Assembly (NCBI GenBank): GCA_014773175.1
Contig: VXCM01000334.1
Coordinates: 1 to 64,000, forward strand
DNA length: 64,000 nucleotides
Direction: 5' to 3'
Source: Lucifuga dentata
Taxonomy: Eukaryota; Chordata; Actinopteri; Ophidiiformes; Bythitidae
Part shown: positions 18,318 through 32,900 of the stretch, piece after piece
How the letters are laid out: every line of letters begins with the position of its first letter
Numbering within the stretch: the first letter of the stretch is position 1
Notes under the pieces: generated by a model
Told to the model about the DNA's origin: nothing
The model's database searches: none
The model's input: the letters and a program-made list of their open reading frames with translations, nothing else
Position numbers and translations under genes: made by a program

Positions 18318-21300
18318 ATGGCTGAGATACCGCCACCACAGACACAGCCGGTAGACATAGATCCGGACTTCGAGCCGCTCTCCCGTCCGCGGTCCTGCAC
18401 CTGGCCACTACCCCGACCGGAGCTTCTCGATCCTGCCAGCTGCAGCACATCCTCCCCGGCACCGTCGGTCCAGCAAGAGCCGGCTGGAAACGGAGACTTC
18501 AACAGTAAACTGGGGTTTCTGGAAGAGACCGAGCATTACGCAGAGTACACGGAGCAGAAACCCTCCGTACTGTGCAATGACTTTCAGTGTCGGGAGGGAA
18601 GCTGTGGGCATCTACACCACCAACACCACCACCTGCAGCAGCACCCGGGTCCCCAGCTGCAGAACAAGCAACAGGTGCCTCCTCTCTGTGCGGCACCCCT
18701 GGGTGGCGCCAGCCAGAGGAAAAGCAGCTCGTCCCGTCGAAATGCCTGGGGAAATATGTCTTACGCGGACCTGATCACCAAGGCCATAGACAGCTCACCT
18801 GAGAAGAGGCTCACGCTGTCTCAGATTTACGACTGGATGGTGAAGAGTGTGCCTTACTTTAAAGATAAAGGAGACAGCAACAGCTCCGCGGGCTGGAAGG
18901 TGAGTGTGTGGTCGCGTTGTTGTGTGTGGGCGCGCATCCGTGCATGAAGGTTCCTTAGTTGAACAGAGCCAAAGTTTAAAACTGAGAACACATTTGTAAC
19001 AATTGGAAGACTGAGGTGGAAAAAGTACAGTCAAAAACGGCCAACTGCCCTTAATAGAGAACGGATGGATGGATGGATGGATGGATGGATGGATGGATGG
19101 ATTATATCTGTATTGATCTCTGCACAAACNGGATGGATGGATGGATGGATGGATGGATGGATGGATGGATTATATCTGTATTGATCTCTGCACAAACAAA
19201 CACTATAGCTCCAAGAGAAAAATTAAGCAATTTGCAGGTTTGAATTTGTAGTGGTATGAACCTACATGTGCTCATTGGTGCGTCAAAGCAATTAGCAGCA
19301 GACGCATTTAAGTTCCGGTTCCTGCACAGTAGAACAGGTAAGGAATCTGCAAATTAGTTAATGTCCAAAAGACACAAATGAGGCAGAAAAGATGTCTTCT
19401 GAGTATTTATTTAACCTTGTCCTGTTTGTCCTGCTCACCATGGCAAGCAGAAGTGTAAAAACAAAGGTGGATTTGTTGTTTGTTCTCACGGGTCCCAATA
19501 GAAAGAGAAAAGGTTTTCTAAAACTGTTCATGTACTCTGCTGCATCACTGTTGTATTTTAGGGAACAGCAGTTCAGGTTTTGTTGTTTGCTTTAATTCTT
19601 AAGTGTAAAGTGAATCACACAGGACAGAATGCTGCTGCACTGCTCTGTATGGGATGAAACATTCAAGCATGTTGTGCTTCTGCCTCATCTGAATAACTGA
19701 TGTCACAGCAGCAGCTTTCCATGGCTTTGAAAGGTCAAATACCTGCTGTGACATTATGTTCAGGAACTGTAGCAGGTTTGAATGTTTTAATCCACAGAGC
19801 AATTTTCTGAATGGGATGAAATACGGATTTACACTCCAATTCCGAAAGTAAAGGAATGATGCTGTCCCCTCTCACAACAACTATGCTATCACTGAGCATC
19901 CCCAAGCAATTTAATTGACTTTGACTTGAAATTTGTAAACAATACCACAAATAAGAGTTTATCACTATATTTTGAATGATAAACCATATAGAATATTTAC
20001 ATAAACATTGAATGTATTACAATTCTGGAATACATTGAATGTATTGCGGAACGGTATTTTTTTTTTTTTTCAGTTTTTTGTTTTACAATGTTCCATTTTC
20101 TTCCACTGTCTGCCATTTTCCCATCAAGCTTAATTAGGGAATAACAAGGGAAATTCCTACAATTAACCCAAAAGTATATTTTTAATCAGTTCTTATGTTT
20201 TAGTTAAAAGGCTCTAAGTTTGAAAAGTGATTTAGCACAGAATGTGCTCTTATATGGATTAAACCATTCAAGCTATGAAGTGGACATGAAGCTATTTGAT
20301 AACTTTGAGAGGCATATATTTTTTTGTATAGCAGCTGCATGGGAAATTAAATTTTGCAGGGGGTCAACCAGTTAACATAATTGAATTTTTTGTTTGTTTG
20401 TTTTCTCTATGAGGGAGATACAATATCCTTATTTTGTGTATAAAAGTAAAAGAGATCCATTAATATCATCACCACTAAAACAGTTACCCTTAAAATGGGT
20501 GTTTGAACTTTGCATCTCAGTTACCTTTGAAGTCTTGGAGGGATTTCCTGTGTCAGTGGCTGCACGCGTCTCTCTGCTGTGTCAGTGAGGAAACAAACAA
20601 CTATAAAGCAGCAGAGGACCTGCTAGAATATGCAAACATCCCATGCATGTACCTGAGATTGTTTCTCTCTATTAGAGTCCTGAAGTTTAAAAAAAAATGA
20701 GAGGAACAAAGCAGACTTATGTACTATGGAGGTCACTGGAGGCATCAGAAAGCAATCCCAATGATGTTGAAATCAGACTTAACTGAGTAGAAACAATAAA
20801 ATATTCATGTTACAAGTAAAGAATACAGGGTTTTTTTTTTTTTTTNGGGGGAATCCTCCTTATATAACAATTCCTCTGCAAAGATAGTCCCATATGCTTG
20901 CTTGTGTTTGTTGGATTAGTATTTACTTAGTAATTAGATTATAACAAAATCCCGAGTGGGATGAGGACATTATTCCTATTGCCAGGCAACCTTAGTGAGT
21001 CTGTTTATGACTTTCTTCAGTCATGGAAAACCAGGCACAGTCCTGAAATTTGAAGGTTGTGTTTTTGGCTGGAAAATGTAATGGAATGAGTTAGTACATA
21101 TTGATTTTTTTGTTTTATTTAAAGATCCCATGAAGCTAACTGCTTTTGCAAACATTATCCTCTCAGTGGGTAAAGCAGTTTCTTTCTTGGTTGAGTTTCT
21201 CTCAACCAAAATGAGAGATTTTAGAAGTTAGAAATAGAGGGAAATTAAAACCTGAGTGCTCTGAAAAATTTGAGTCAAATTTATATTTCAGCTTCGCAGC

Positions 21301-23002
21301 CCTTCCTACAACCCCTCCATTCCTGTGAGACATAATTTTTTAGCAATGCCAGGAAATGCCTTTGTGAACCTCAATCAAATATAGTTTCCACTGTTTAACA
21401 CCCATGTGTGAAAAACCTGATCATAGGTTACAGTGTAATTTATAGCTCTGCTGAACCTCCCTTTCCTCCTTTTCTTAGTCTGTCTAAGTTCTTGAGCCTT
21501 CCTATCGTTTCTTAAATGTAGGTGCAACGGTTGATAGGAATGCAGCACATTTTTGCACAGAGTAAAATGTTCTGAGTTCCCCTGACAATAACAGGAGGTG
21601 ACAAAAACAGCTCAATCAGGTTGGGGAGTGTGATGAGGAGGGGAAGTGGCTGGGAGAAGGGGATGCTGGGAACAACGTCAAACATCCTCCATTCCTAAGC
21701 TGTGTGCTCATATCTCTGTGTCCCTGTCTTCTAGAGTTTCCTCAGCGGATGCTGCAGCTTGGAGAAAGGGATTGTTGGTCTTTATCCTATCAGTTCCTTC
21801 TCTGCCCTCTCTCAGGCATTTTGCTGAAGGTGTTTGTTTGAAAAGAACTCGAATAGTTCACAGAAATGCAAACATTTTTCATTTAATGTCAGAAATTATC
21901 CTGCAGCTATAGTATTTTATTGCCCAAAAAGACTTTGGAAACCCAATTCAGGATTGTCTGTTTCAGGGAATTTCTATTAAATAAACATAAAACCAGCAGT
22001 GAGGTGATGGTAGCTTCACATATGGTGCTGAATGATCATTTTTGGATTTTGCAGGTCATTTTTGGAGTTGCAAGTAACCTCTGCTAACATCATCTACAAT
22101 AAAATGAAAACCGTTCTATCCTGTGATTCTTGTTTAGCCTGTAGACAGAGTGTTAGCAGGTCAAGTGATCCTGCCTGTAGCCCCCATGGCCTGCCAGACT
22201 GGGAATGAAAGACTTTTCTAAACCCCTAAATTCCAGACACACATCATTGATCTTGATAGTTTATTGGGCTCCAATATTGGTATGTTGAAAATAAATCATG
22301 TCTCCCAGGTTTTTAAAATACAGGTTCAGAAGAAATAATACGTTCCTTTAGATGAATCATTATTTACTGTTAAAATAATAAAGAGCATCTATATACAGGG
22401 ACATGAAATTTAGTGAAATTCCCTTTTGTCCAGCTTCTACCACTAAAAGGTCGTAGGTCAGCTACAGTGCATTTAATTTCTGAACTTTACTGAAGAAGCT
22501 TCTTGGTTGAGTGATAAAAAGTCTTCAAGACTAAACAAGTCCAGCCATTCAGGAACATTTCAGTGGGGCAGAAGCTTGCCAATAATGTCTGTAATGTAGA
22601 GTTAAAATGCATAATCTATAACATGAAAATCCTTTTTGTCATTTTTGACTCAGGGATTTGGTTTAATGATCTTTTGCCTTTCTCTCATTTTTGTGGTCAC
22701 TGTTAACCAGTAAAGCAGCAAATACCTTGTGAATTTTCATCAAAACAGTATCTTCAGCCTGTTTATCTTCCATATAACACCTACATATCAAACTTAGCAT
22801 TCCCAAATGCTGGCATGTTTTGTGGGCCTTGGAACTTCTGGCTGATAGTTATTTTTACACTTTCCTGTTAAAAAAACACAACAGTCCCCCACAATGAACT
22901 ATGATGCATTTCCTGCCGAATGGATGGAAAACAGTGCCATGTGTTAACATCCCCGCCCTGAAAAACACGAGGGTCAGGGTTGGAAAAAGAGGAGGACGGA
23001 CN

Positions 23003-23044
<42 letters not shown>

Positions 23045-26000
23045 CCAGTGTACGATTGCATTTGTACATCTCATTCTGTTAAGTCATTTATTTCCATTTC
23101 AGCATTCCCTCCACATGTTAAATCACCAGCCTCTCATTATTATGTTTTGTGTGTCATATCTGCAGTATGTTTATGTGTTGATTTGGAAACCACACGTGAG
23201 CGTGTCTCATTGTGGTGGCAGACAGTGATAAGGCAGAGACCCCACAGTGGGTGGAGGGCATTTAGTTTGAATCTCTGTGATAATACAGCTCCACCTAGAA
23301 AAGTGGAGTTGGGCGGAGGGCAGAACGAGGGTGAAGCTACTGCCGCTAGAGCTTCTTGTCTCCTTTACGTCATATTTTCTTTATGTTTTTTCTGTTTCCT
23401 TCTGAAGCTTGGTGATCAAGATGCTTTTGCAGCAGAGACTGACTCCTGTGATGTCAGTGGGTTCATGGTGTAGAGAATGCAGCTACTTTACCACCTTAAT
23501 GGCACTGCCACTGTTATTCTCAGTGAACTGTGATGTAAATAATGGAAGATGTGTCGCACAGGAAGTGTTACACATGCTACACGTGCTACCGAGTGCTGCA
23601 CAGGAAGAGTAACTGGTGGGGCAAAGTGGTTCTGACCACCAGAGAAAGCAGAATATATGCAAGAAAACAACAGGGATACCAGCAGGAGTCTCATGAGTTA
23701 ATGGTTTCTTGATGTTCATTAAGGTTACAAAGTTACTTTGTACTTTTTTGTACAGTTACTTTGTAACATACTTTGTTACCTTAAGGTTACTTTGTAACCT
23801 TAAGGTTACAAAGTAACCTTAATGAACATCAAGAAACAGAAGCATGAAGTCAGTATTTCAGTGGCAGAAGAAGTAATTAAGTAGTAGTACCACCACAGAA
23901 AAATAGTCCTTTAAGTAAAAGTGTTGCAGAATTAAGTATTCTGCACTGTGAACATTGAACACACACAAAACACACTGAAACACACTGAACACCGTGTTGC
24001 AGAATTAAGTAAAAGTGTTGCATTAAGATATGCAACCGTGTATTTCATATCTCTAATTTTGAACAATTTGGAAGGGAAATTATGGAATGAAAAACAAAAA
24101 TTCCCATATTCGAGATTCAAAGTCTTTTACCCAAAACTGATTTTTGGTCAGATTAATCAACACTAAAGTAAACTCTTCCACATTTTTTCCTTTTCTAAAC
24201 TACGTTCGATAATGTATAAAATGCATTGTGCCACTGAGCTAAAACAAGGCTGAGATCCAAACATATTCTCCAACAACAGCAATATTTCACAACTTTATCT
24301 CAATTCAAATTGAATGAAACCTGTATAAGTAGAAAGTTAACGAGTACCCCAAATTGTACTTGATTACGGTACTCATTTTACTTCAATTTCCACCTGTTGA
24401 GTATTTCTGCATTCTGACTGCTGTGGCAGCTTGTAATGAAAGGCCATAAAGTGATTTAGTTTGGTTTGTCTTCATATATCACTTTGCACAAGTGTCATAA
24501 AGGCTCTGTGAGAGGATTTAGGATTTAATAAGGCGACACTGCACATCGGTTTCCTGTTGATGCTGTCGTCTCACCGCCTGACACCTGATGTTTGCTCGTG
24601 ACTACTGTGGAAAATAGTGAGAGACGACACTGACAGTATTCGTTCAGGTTGAGCTGAATTGCTCCCTGGAAAAACTCACTACTTCCATTTGGACAAATCC
24701 CCCCAGATCAAGTGACAGCTGGTGAGAGAGAAAGTACACCTCTGGAACTGCGCTGCTGGCAAAACGCAAACCATCGCTCATGTGATGTGGGTTATTTGAA
24801 AATGTCATGTACAGTGTTCATGTAGTAAGACTTCTTTTTCCTTTTTTTTTTTTTTTTTTNTTTTTTTTTTTTTTTTTGTAGATGGTGCCGTGAATTAATT
24901 TTGATCCAAATTCCTGTATTTATGCACACTTAAGGTGCTCAAGTAATGTCGGCTGTCATAAATAACAGGTCAATTTTTAGTTTTCATACACTAATTATAA
25001 ATCAAAATGTTCACATTCTTCTCTTCAATAATGTAACTGTCTATTTAACAGGAGTTGCAGTTTGTGAGTTGGGTTAAGTGAAGTTAAAACTGCTGCATCT
25101 CCCAAAATGTCAACATAATGCACACATACTGGTATCATTATTTTCTGGTGAGTCTGCCGTTGATCACAGAGTTAAAAGCTAGGCCAGTAGTTTTCAAACG
25201 GTTGTATGACAGTGGTTCTCAAACTGTTGTATGAGTACCAAGGGCCTGCTGGTGGTACACCATATGACTTTGGAAATTTCAGCAAGTGATCCAAACAAAT
25301 GAAATCTGTGGAAATTCTGTTATTTTGTTTGTTTGTTTGCAAAGTATTTACAAAAAAATGGGTTTCATTAAGAATTTTTTTTCAAAGCTTAATTCTTATT
25401 ATTTTCTTGAAGATTTTTTTTTTTTTTTGCTGAAAATAGCCTTATTTGTCTATTATCGGTGGGCGTCAGTAATATTTTGTGCTCATATTGTAAATTCTCA
25501 ATTTTAGTACGGCACACACACACAATTGATGTTTTCTGTGATTTTTCTTATAGAATTGATGGCTTGTTGGTGAAGTGGTACTTTAATGTTTTGGTTTGAG
25601 GTGGTAGTTGGTCAAAAGTTTGAGAACCATTGATCTAGACAATATAAAATATTTTAAACTTTGACCCATTGTTTTAAGGCTAAAACTGCCATTACTTCCC
25701 CCAGAACCAATCCATGTATTCTCTATACCTGCTTATCCTGTGCAGTCCCTCTGGATTTTTCTAGGACTGATTCAGCTAATTTTATCATGATGCATTTATA
25801 GACAAATGGGATAATTAAGAATCAATCACTGTAACCACGCTTTCAAATTTTGCAACCCGTTTTTGAATGCCTCATCTTTATAACTACTTATAACTATAAG
25901 GAAGTAATGTGGCCAACAGAATTAACACTCCAGCAGACTTCATAAGGCTTACTTTGTACTTTTCGAGCTTAACACTTAACATTTTACAGTTTATTTGTAC

Positions 26001-29000
26001 TTTATAGTACAAATAAAAGTACAAACTCTTGATCAGGCAGTACTTTTTATTTAGTACTTTGTAGGTATAACTAAAGCAAAAACTACATTTTACTTAATAT
26101 ATAGTAGTTTTTAAAACATTTCAGAATGGACTTTTTTCAAATCTACCATTTAATTGTAATGTAAATGTATCTTTCTTCTTTCTTACATAGAAATACACAT
26201 TGGTGGTTGTGAACTTGGTTTCAGGACACAGGCTGAAAAAAGACAACAGCTACTAAAAGAGGCCAGAGAAAAGGCTAAATGACTACCAGCTATTTGTCTT
26301 GGGATCACAAGGTTAAAAAGGGAGGCCTGAACCTAAGAGGCCCACTGAAAGCTTCAAGTAACCCCATGAAGAAAGGGAGGCTTGAGGCAGGGGCTTTCAA
26401 AGAGCAGCGACCCTAGCTGCAGGGAAGGAGGGGAGCAGTCAGCTGACTGGCTGGCTGTGGGATGAGGCCACAGTACAGTCTGTCGTCTACATATGTGTGA
26501 GTCTGTGGAATGTGTGGCATGTGGGTTTCTGCATTGTCCTCCAGCCTACACGGGATAATAATCCCCCTCTATATTATGTTCACAAAAAAGAACCTGGCCT
26601 CAAATCCATTATGCAAAACATAAAGGCCATGGGTGCTGTGGGAGACTTGAGGCAAACAAATGGTGTGAAGAAAGAGAAACGGGATCAGAAGTAACTGAGA
26701 TCAGTAGCTAAGGTGAGAAAATAGGTTAATTTTTAACCCTGTAGGTCGTGCAAGAGATTTGTGTCACTTAGGATCAGACAGATTAAACAAAGAAATTCTA
26801 ATAACTTTTTAGGTGTCATGAATGAAAGCGTGTTTGCAATAACTTTCAAATATTCTGCCTAATTATGCCTAACATGATCATTTGCTTCCTTCATCTAAAG
26901 GTAAGCTCCCTCAGCTTTCTACTGATCTCCATTCTCTCTCATGGTTCTGCTTTCAGCCGTTGCAGAAATAGGTCACTCAGTTTGATGCTCCATGTCAGTT
27001 AAGGAGCCTGCACTGTGGTTGGAGTCATGAAGAGGCAAGTTGCTCTCCAAGTTGAGCTGCAGAGTTGCTGATCTGCTGCAGCACTTATATTTTTCACAGT
27101 CCTGCAACAGAAAACTGAGATCTCATGCTCATGTTTGGCTTTGCTTGCACTTCCTGGGTCAGAGGAGGCGGGGGAGGAGTGCACAGGAAGAGAGCATCAG
27201 GAAGTGGTTTGTCCTTTTACTGTAATCTGTGCAAGTGGTGTTCTTTGTAAATTTATTTTCTTTTTTCAACCAGTAAGCTAACTGATTTCTTCTTAATACA
27301 ATCAGACACCATATTATCAGCTATGTAGAGCTTGTAATGTGTCTAACAAATTTTAACATGTCAGATAAAGAAGCAGCATGTTTGCTGTGTAGTCATAAGG
27401 TCACATAGTAGGTCGCACATGGATTCTATTTAATGGTTAACAAAAAACTTAATTGCTATAAACCATACTTAACCAGTTTATTCCACTTTTTAAAAATTTA
27501 GTCAGAAGTTTATGACAGCAGTTTACAAGAGATAGGAAGCAGTTCCACTATATTAGCCTGTCAGCAGACTCCCATGAATTTCCTACAAAGTGAATGGTCA
27601 AACATGTGAATCCTGTCAGTCAAGAAGTTTGCTCCAGCTTGAACTTGTAATCATCAGCACACAACCTGACGAAGACCTTATGGTTGAAACAATGCTTCAA
27701 TAAATTGTTTTTTGGGAGCAAAAATTCACTCTTCTCCTTTCTGCTATGGGAAGAAACACCCCAAAAATGATGGTTGGAGGGTCGTTGCAGAGCAAAGCTT
27801 CAAAGGTAAAAAATAAAATAATGCAATATGAAATCCATCCAAACTAGTCGTATGAGATTTCAACAAGCAGTATATGCAAACTTACTGTATATGCAAAGTA
27901 TACCTTTCCTTACCCTCATCATTGATATCACACATATTTACTGCTTTGAGCAGCAGGTGGTCTCCAGCAGCAGTGGATCTCCTGGGGTTTCTCTTTCTGT
28001 GGTTGTGTCTGCTTGGACAAACTGAGTGGGGCCACTGTCACTGTGGCTGCACCTGTCCCTGCAAGTGGGCCTTGTTTGTTTGCTTATCCTGTGACCGTTA
28101 CTGCAAGCCTCATGCTTCACTAAACAAGAAGCAGCAGCTGCAGCAATTAGAATGTTTTGACGTCCAGTAGGAGGAGTCTGATGCTGGAGCTGTTTTCTCA
28201 AGAGATTACAGATATTAGATGAATCAAACCTCCTTATCAACTGTAAGATCAATGCTGGACCCTTATTTCTTGCTGCAGAAGTTTGTTTGATGTTCCTGCT
28301 CATGGCTGATTTTTAGATCATCTCACCTTTGTGATGTGAGATGGTGTTTTTTTCTTAATGAAAATGCATATTGAATATGAATGGATCTGAGTCAGATAGC
28401 AGATGGACTTTCAGTAACATACTGTAAAGAGATGAATGGCTTCTGCTGCGTTGCATTTACGACTTGCTGCCTACATATTGCATTTCTGAGGGCACACTGG
28501 AAATAGATTTAGTCAGAATGGACCTTTCTCACCTTGAGCAACCTTGCACCAGCTGACTTAGCACCAGTGTGACAGTAAAACTCAGATAGTAAAACAGGAG
28601 AAGTTGTTCTTTGATAGAGATTTATTGGTTTAAGGGAACAAAGAACATTTCCAGGTGATTTCAGGTGTCAGAGTTAACTAAATTAGCTCACAAGTACAGA
28701 AAAATGGCAGTTTTTAATCAATGGCAGGCACACCACCACTGATTCCAAAAATGGAGTGCACTCAACTCCACTCCAACCATACATATACATGCACAATGCA
28801 AGATATGCCATTTCTAAAGTGGCAAATTGTGACTTACAGTTTATTATTGCTATTTACTGCTGTCCATGATTCTCTTGCATCACTGATGTAATGTCACAAT
28901 AAATTAGTAGATACAAATCATGAATAAAACAGAAAAAAATGACTAATGACAACAGAAGAGAAATTTAACCTATATGCCTATTTCCAGCCTTCATAATCTA

Positions 29001-29909
29001 TGCCTCAGAATTGTTGGTGCTGTTGCAATTTTTTGGTCACCATTAGAGGTCATTAAAGATCATAGGTTACTTAATGCTCCTTGAATATTAAGATGAACAG
29101 TTTTACAGCATATTTTAAAAATTTAAAGTCAGACAATGCATTTTATAAAGAAGTTTAGCAATACTCAAACAGCCCAAGCCAGGGTGTCCTGGGTTGGGCT
29201 TTTAGATAAATGGTGTCTGCGAGGGGTATCTCCTGAATTAGTGAGGCAGAGGATGTCTTTTGTTCTCTTTGGGGGCTGAGGTGAGGTCTGTCTCAGACGA
29301 GGATTATCCCAGAGAATGCCCCCATCCCAGGACCCAGTCATGCAGTCCCTGATCTTTTGTGGGCACTAATCAGAGGCCATAGACATTTGCATATCACCAG
29401 TGATCTCAACCAAGTGTGTGCAAGACACGTCTACAGGAACAGCACACACCTCAGATCTCAGGTCCTCCATGACTCATTTCCTGCCTTCAGTTACAAAATG
29501 AGGCAGTGTAAAATGAAAGAAAGAGAAGGAAAGTTTCTGAACACGAGTCAGATTGAGCATAGCATGACTGCTCTCTCCAGCCTGTGTGTGTGCAGGATGT
29601 GCTTGATGGATTCAGTGGAAGACAAGGGAGGAGTCTGGCTCAGGTTCTGTTTTGGTGAGTCAGAAAGCAGAAAGTCCAAGCCAATACATTACATCTGATG
29701 CTTCTCCTCTCCTCCTCTGTTCGTGCTCCATCCAGCCTGTTTGCATGTCTCTGTCAGAGCCGGGAGAGGGGCTCATGTTCAGCTCACAGTGAACTCACTG
29801 ACCCCACAGCTCTCGCGGCAAAAACATTCTCATCTCACTCTTTCACCCTCCCCATCCTCAATTTGAACCCTGTAACCTCACCTCTCTTTCTTTCTCTTGT
29901 AAAATTTTT

Positions 29910-29963
<54 letters not shown>

Positions 29964-32900
29964 CCTGCCTCCGCTATAAGATCAGGCTTCACAAGGCTGC
30001 TGTTGATGTGCACTTTTAGCTTGAACTTGTGGTGGTTCAGTGCCCTCATCCAAATATACTCACAATAGCTTTATGTTTGTTTGATTTACGGCCTTGCATT
30101 TTAAGTATCATGCTGGTCTGATGTTCTTGTGTAGCTACAGATGAATGTATGGTTGTATGAAACCATCCATGATTGGCTACAAGGATAAAAACATTATTAG
30201 GCTTGAAATGAGTTAATGGCTAATAATTCAATATAATAAGATGTAAAATGAATGAAACTACAACAAACTTCTTGCCCAATGCGACCAATTAGTGTGACAG
30301 AATATGAATTATAATCTAAATCCATTTGCCAAAAGCCTAACTATAACCCAAGCAGACATTTCAGAGACACACACAGACAGTCCCTCTATTGTTTTGAATG
30401 TGAGTGTCTTTATCTCTTTGTATATCCCTGTAGAATCCTGTGGTTGGGGACATCTGGCTTCACTAACTGCAGGGAGTTGCTTTGCATTCACATGGGCATT
30501 TAGGGGAATTTCCCTGGTAGTGTATTCTGTCTGGTGGTGCAGTTTGGTCTTTTTTGGTACTTGTCATCTGGAACAGCAGTGAATTTAACCTTGGATATTA
30601 GGACAATTTTGTCTAGAGAGTTTTCTGTGACTGGCTTTCTGCTCCCTCACCATCTTTGTTTTTCTAAGTGAGAGATTTACCGCAGGAGGCGCCTGTGCGT
30701 CCCTTTTAGGCTCCATAACATAGCATTAGAGAAAATGGAATGAAAGCGGCTTTAGGTTCATACATGTTAGCACAAGGACGAATGTGACCACATGCAGAAA
30801 TGTAAAAAAAAGTGAACAAGCTGGTTAAAGCCAAAGAAATACAATCTGTCTCATTCAGAAATTAGTGTTTAGGGGAGCATATAACTTTGGGTTTGAGACA
30901 AGACACATACCTAGAGAAGGACAGATGGTCCATACACACTCATCCAACAACTATGATGATTTTTGTTTTACTGTTTGTACTTTGATGATGATGGAAGAGA
31001 TGTTTGTGGTGTTGAATTCTGTCATCTGTCTTCTAAAATGAGCCTGTTTTGTGTTTTTTACTGTTTGGTGGGCCTACATAGGGTGGAGCAGTGTTGCTGC
31101 TGGATGGTGTTGGGCAGGTAAAACTAGGTGGAAGTCACAGGAAACACATGATTACAACAAGCTGTGAGAGGGACAAGAATAACCATAATTAAGGAGAAAA
31201 AAATCCTGCTTTTTGTCTTTTAGTTCCACATGGCATGGAAGACAAGACAATGTCTCTTTGAATCACATAGACAAAGACCAGGCGTGGGTTTGATGGGTGT
31301 ATTGTTGTCTTACCTTTCATTTTTGGCTTCAACCCAGTTTCCCCGCTTTTCCTGAAGAGGAAAAACTGCCTTTTTTATGCTGTCTAATGTTCTGTTATTC
31401 CCATATACAGCCTCACATTTTGAGACATGATAGCATTTGTGGGAGAAGACATTCATGAAAATAAAATAAATCAGAATTATATTTCTAGAATAACAAAATG
31501 CTTCAAGCGTTATGAAGTGCTTTACAATAAGACAACTAAAGAAATAAAACAAAACTTAGAAGTAACTTTACTCATACTACAAGCTATGTTACATTCAAAC
31601 TCACATTAAGTTTAAATAAAACCCTATCTAACAGACCACAAAAAACCCATATAAAAGTTATTTAAAAAAAAAAAAAAAAGGCTTGTGATGAAAGTCTATT
31701 TTAAAGTGACTTAGTCTGCAAATTATTCCATAGATTGTGTTTTGGAAAGAAATCTGTTCATTTATGCTGAGCTGCATGGAATCTATTTGTTGCATCTTTT
31801 ATTTTGTTCAATGTCAGCCTCCAAAGTTGATGTAAAGCAGAGGTTCTTAATCTTTTTAAACCAAGTTTATAAACCTCTGAGCAAACCAAAACATCCAAGT
31901 GCACCTCACCATCCAGCCACCAACTGTATGAACAATCACAGAATAAACTTGTGTGTTGTACTGAAATTACAGATAGTTACTGACACCCCCCAAAAAGACA
32001 CAGTGTGTACATGGGGCAAGTTTGGTTATTTTCAACAAACATATCTAACTCTAAAGAAAATCATAATAAAACTAAAACAAAACCTACTTCTCAGTAAAAC
32101 CAAGTTTATATGTGAATAATATGCCACAACAACAGAATTTTCATAGATATTAATTGTTTGGATTGTTTGCACAAATTTCCACAGTCCTCTGGTGGCTTCA
32201 AATGTCACTGGTGCCAAACATACCACAGTTTGAGAACCACTGATGTAATGCTATTCTTACTCTTACTTTTGGACTGGACAGTATGTCTCACATTGTTATC
32301 AATTTGCATTATCATCTGACTTACCAAATATTTATTTTGTGTAAGTGATCAATTCAGCATTCCATCATTCCAAAGTGGCCTGTGTCCTTCGTGCAGACAT
32401 GGGGGGAGTGGGAAAACCTGGTAGTTGATGTTGAGGATATGGATGAATGCATGCATCCTGTTCATCCACAGGATTTGATATCACTCTTTGCCATTTTTCC
32501 CCCGAAAGGCAGTACACCAGTGGGCACACCAATATGAGTATTTTATTTGTATTTAATTTCATAGCTTTACACAATCCTTTAATGATGCACTCTGTTTCTG
32601 TATACCTTTAAGGAAAGAATTGGCCATTTATAAAAAAAAAAAAAATTAAAAAAATCATCATAAATGAGCTTTGGAATGTACAGTAGATCTTGTAGTTCTG
32701 CAGTTAACTGTGATGTGCACAGATTGAATGGATGAATTACAGTTTTTCTCGTTCCCCATCCAGAACTCCATCAGACACAACCTGTCCTTGCACAGCCGTT
32801 TTGTGCGCATACAGAATGAGGGCACGGGAAAAAGCTCCTGGTGGATGCTGAACCCAGATGGAGGAAAGAACGGGAAGTCACCAAGGCGCAGAGCTGCCTC

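Larger units (their letters stand above)
18900..32763 (+). other. foxo1 intron 1 (13.9 kb)
   Basis: Large first intron inside the forkhead coding region. It contains microsatellites, contig joins at 19130, 20846, 23002 and 24860, a foldback element at 23704-23837 and two hAT-like elements (25185-25632 and 31838-32242). Large FOXO first introns often hold enhancers, but conserved blocks cannot be recognised from one sequence. Open frames in it have no family resemblance. Confidence 0.8.

Noticed and set aside
18318..18947. Frame continuing past foxo1 exon 1
   Set aside because: Coding identity stops at GWK, where a GTGAGT donor and the conserved FOXO intron position occur; the following residues are intron translation.
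22901..23473. 190-residue plus-strand frame across the CA repeat
   Set aside because: It contains an N and a His/Thr run from the microsatellite, with no recognisable domain. Chance open frame in foxo1 intron 1.
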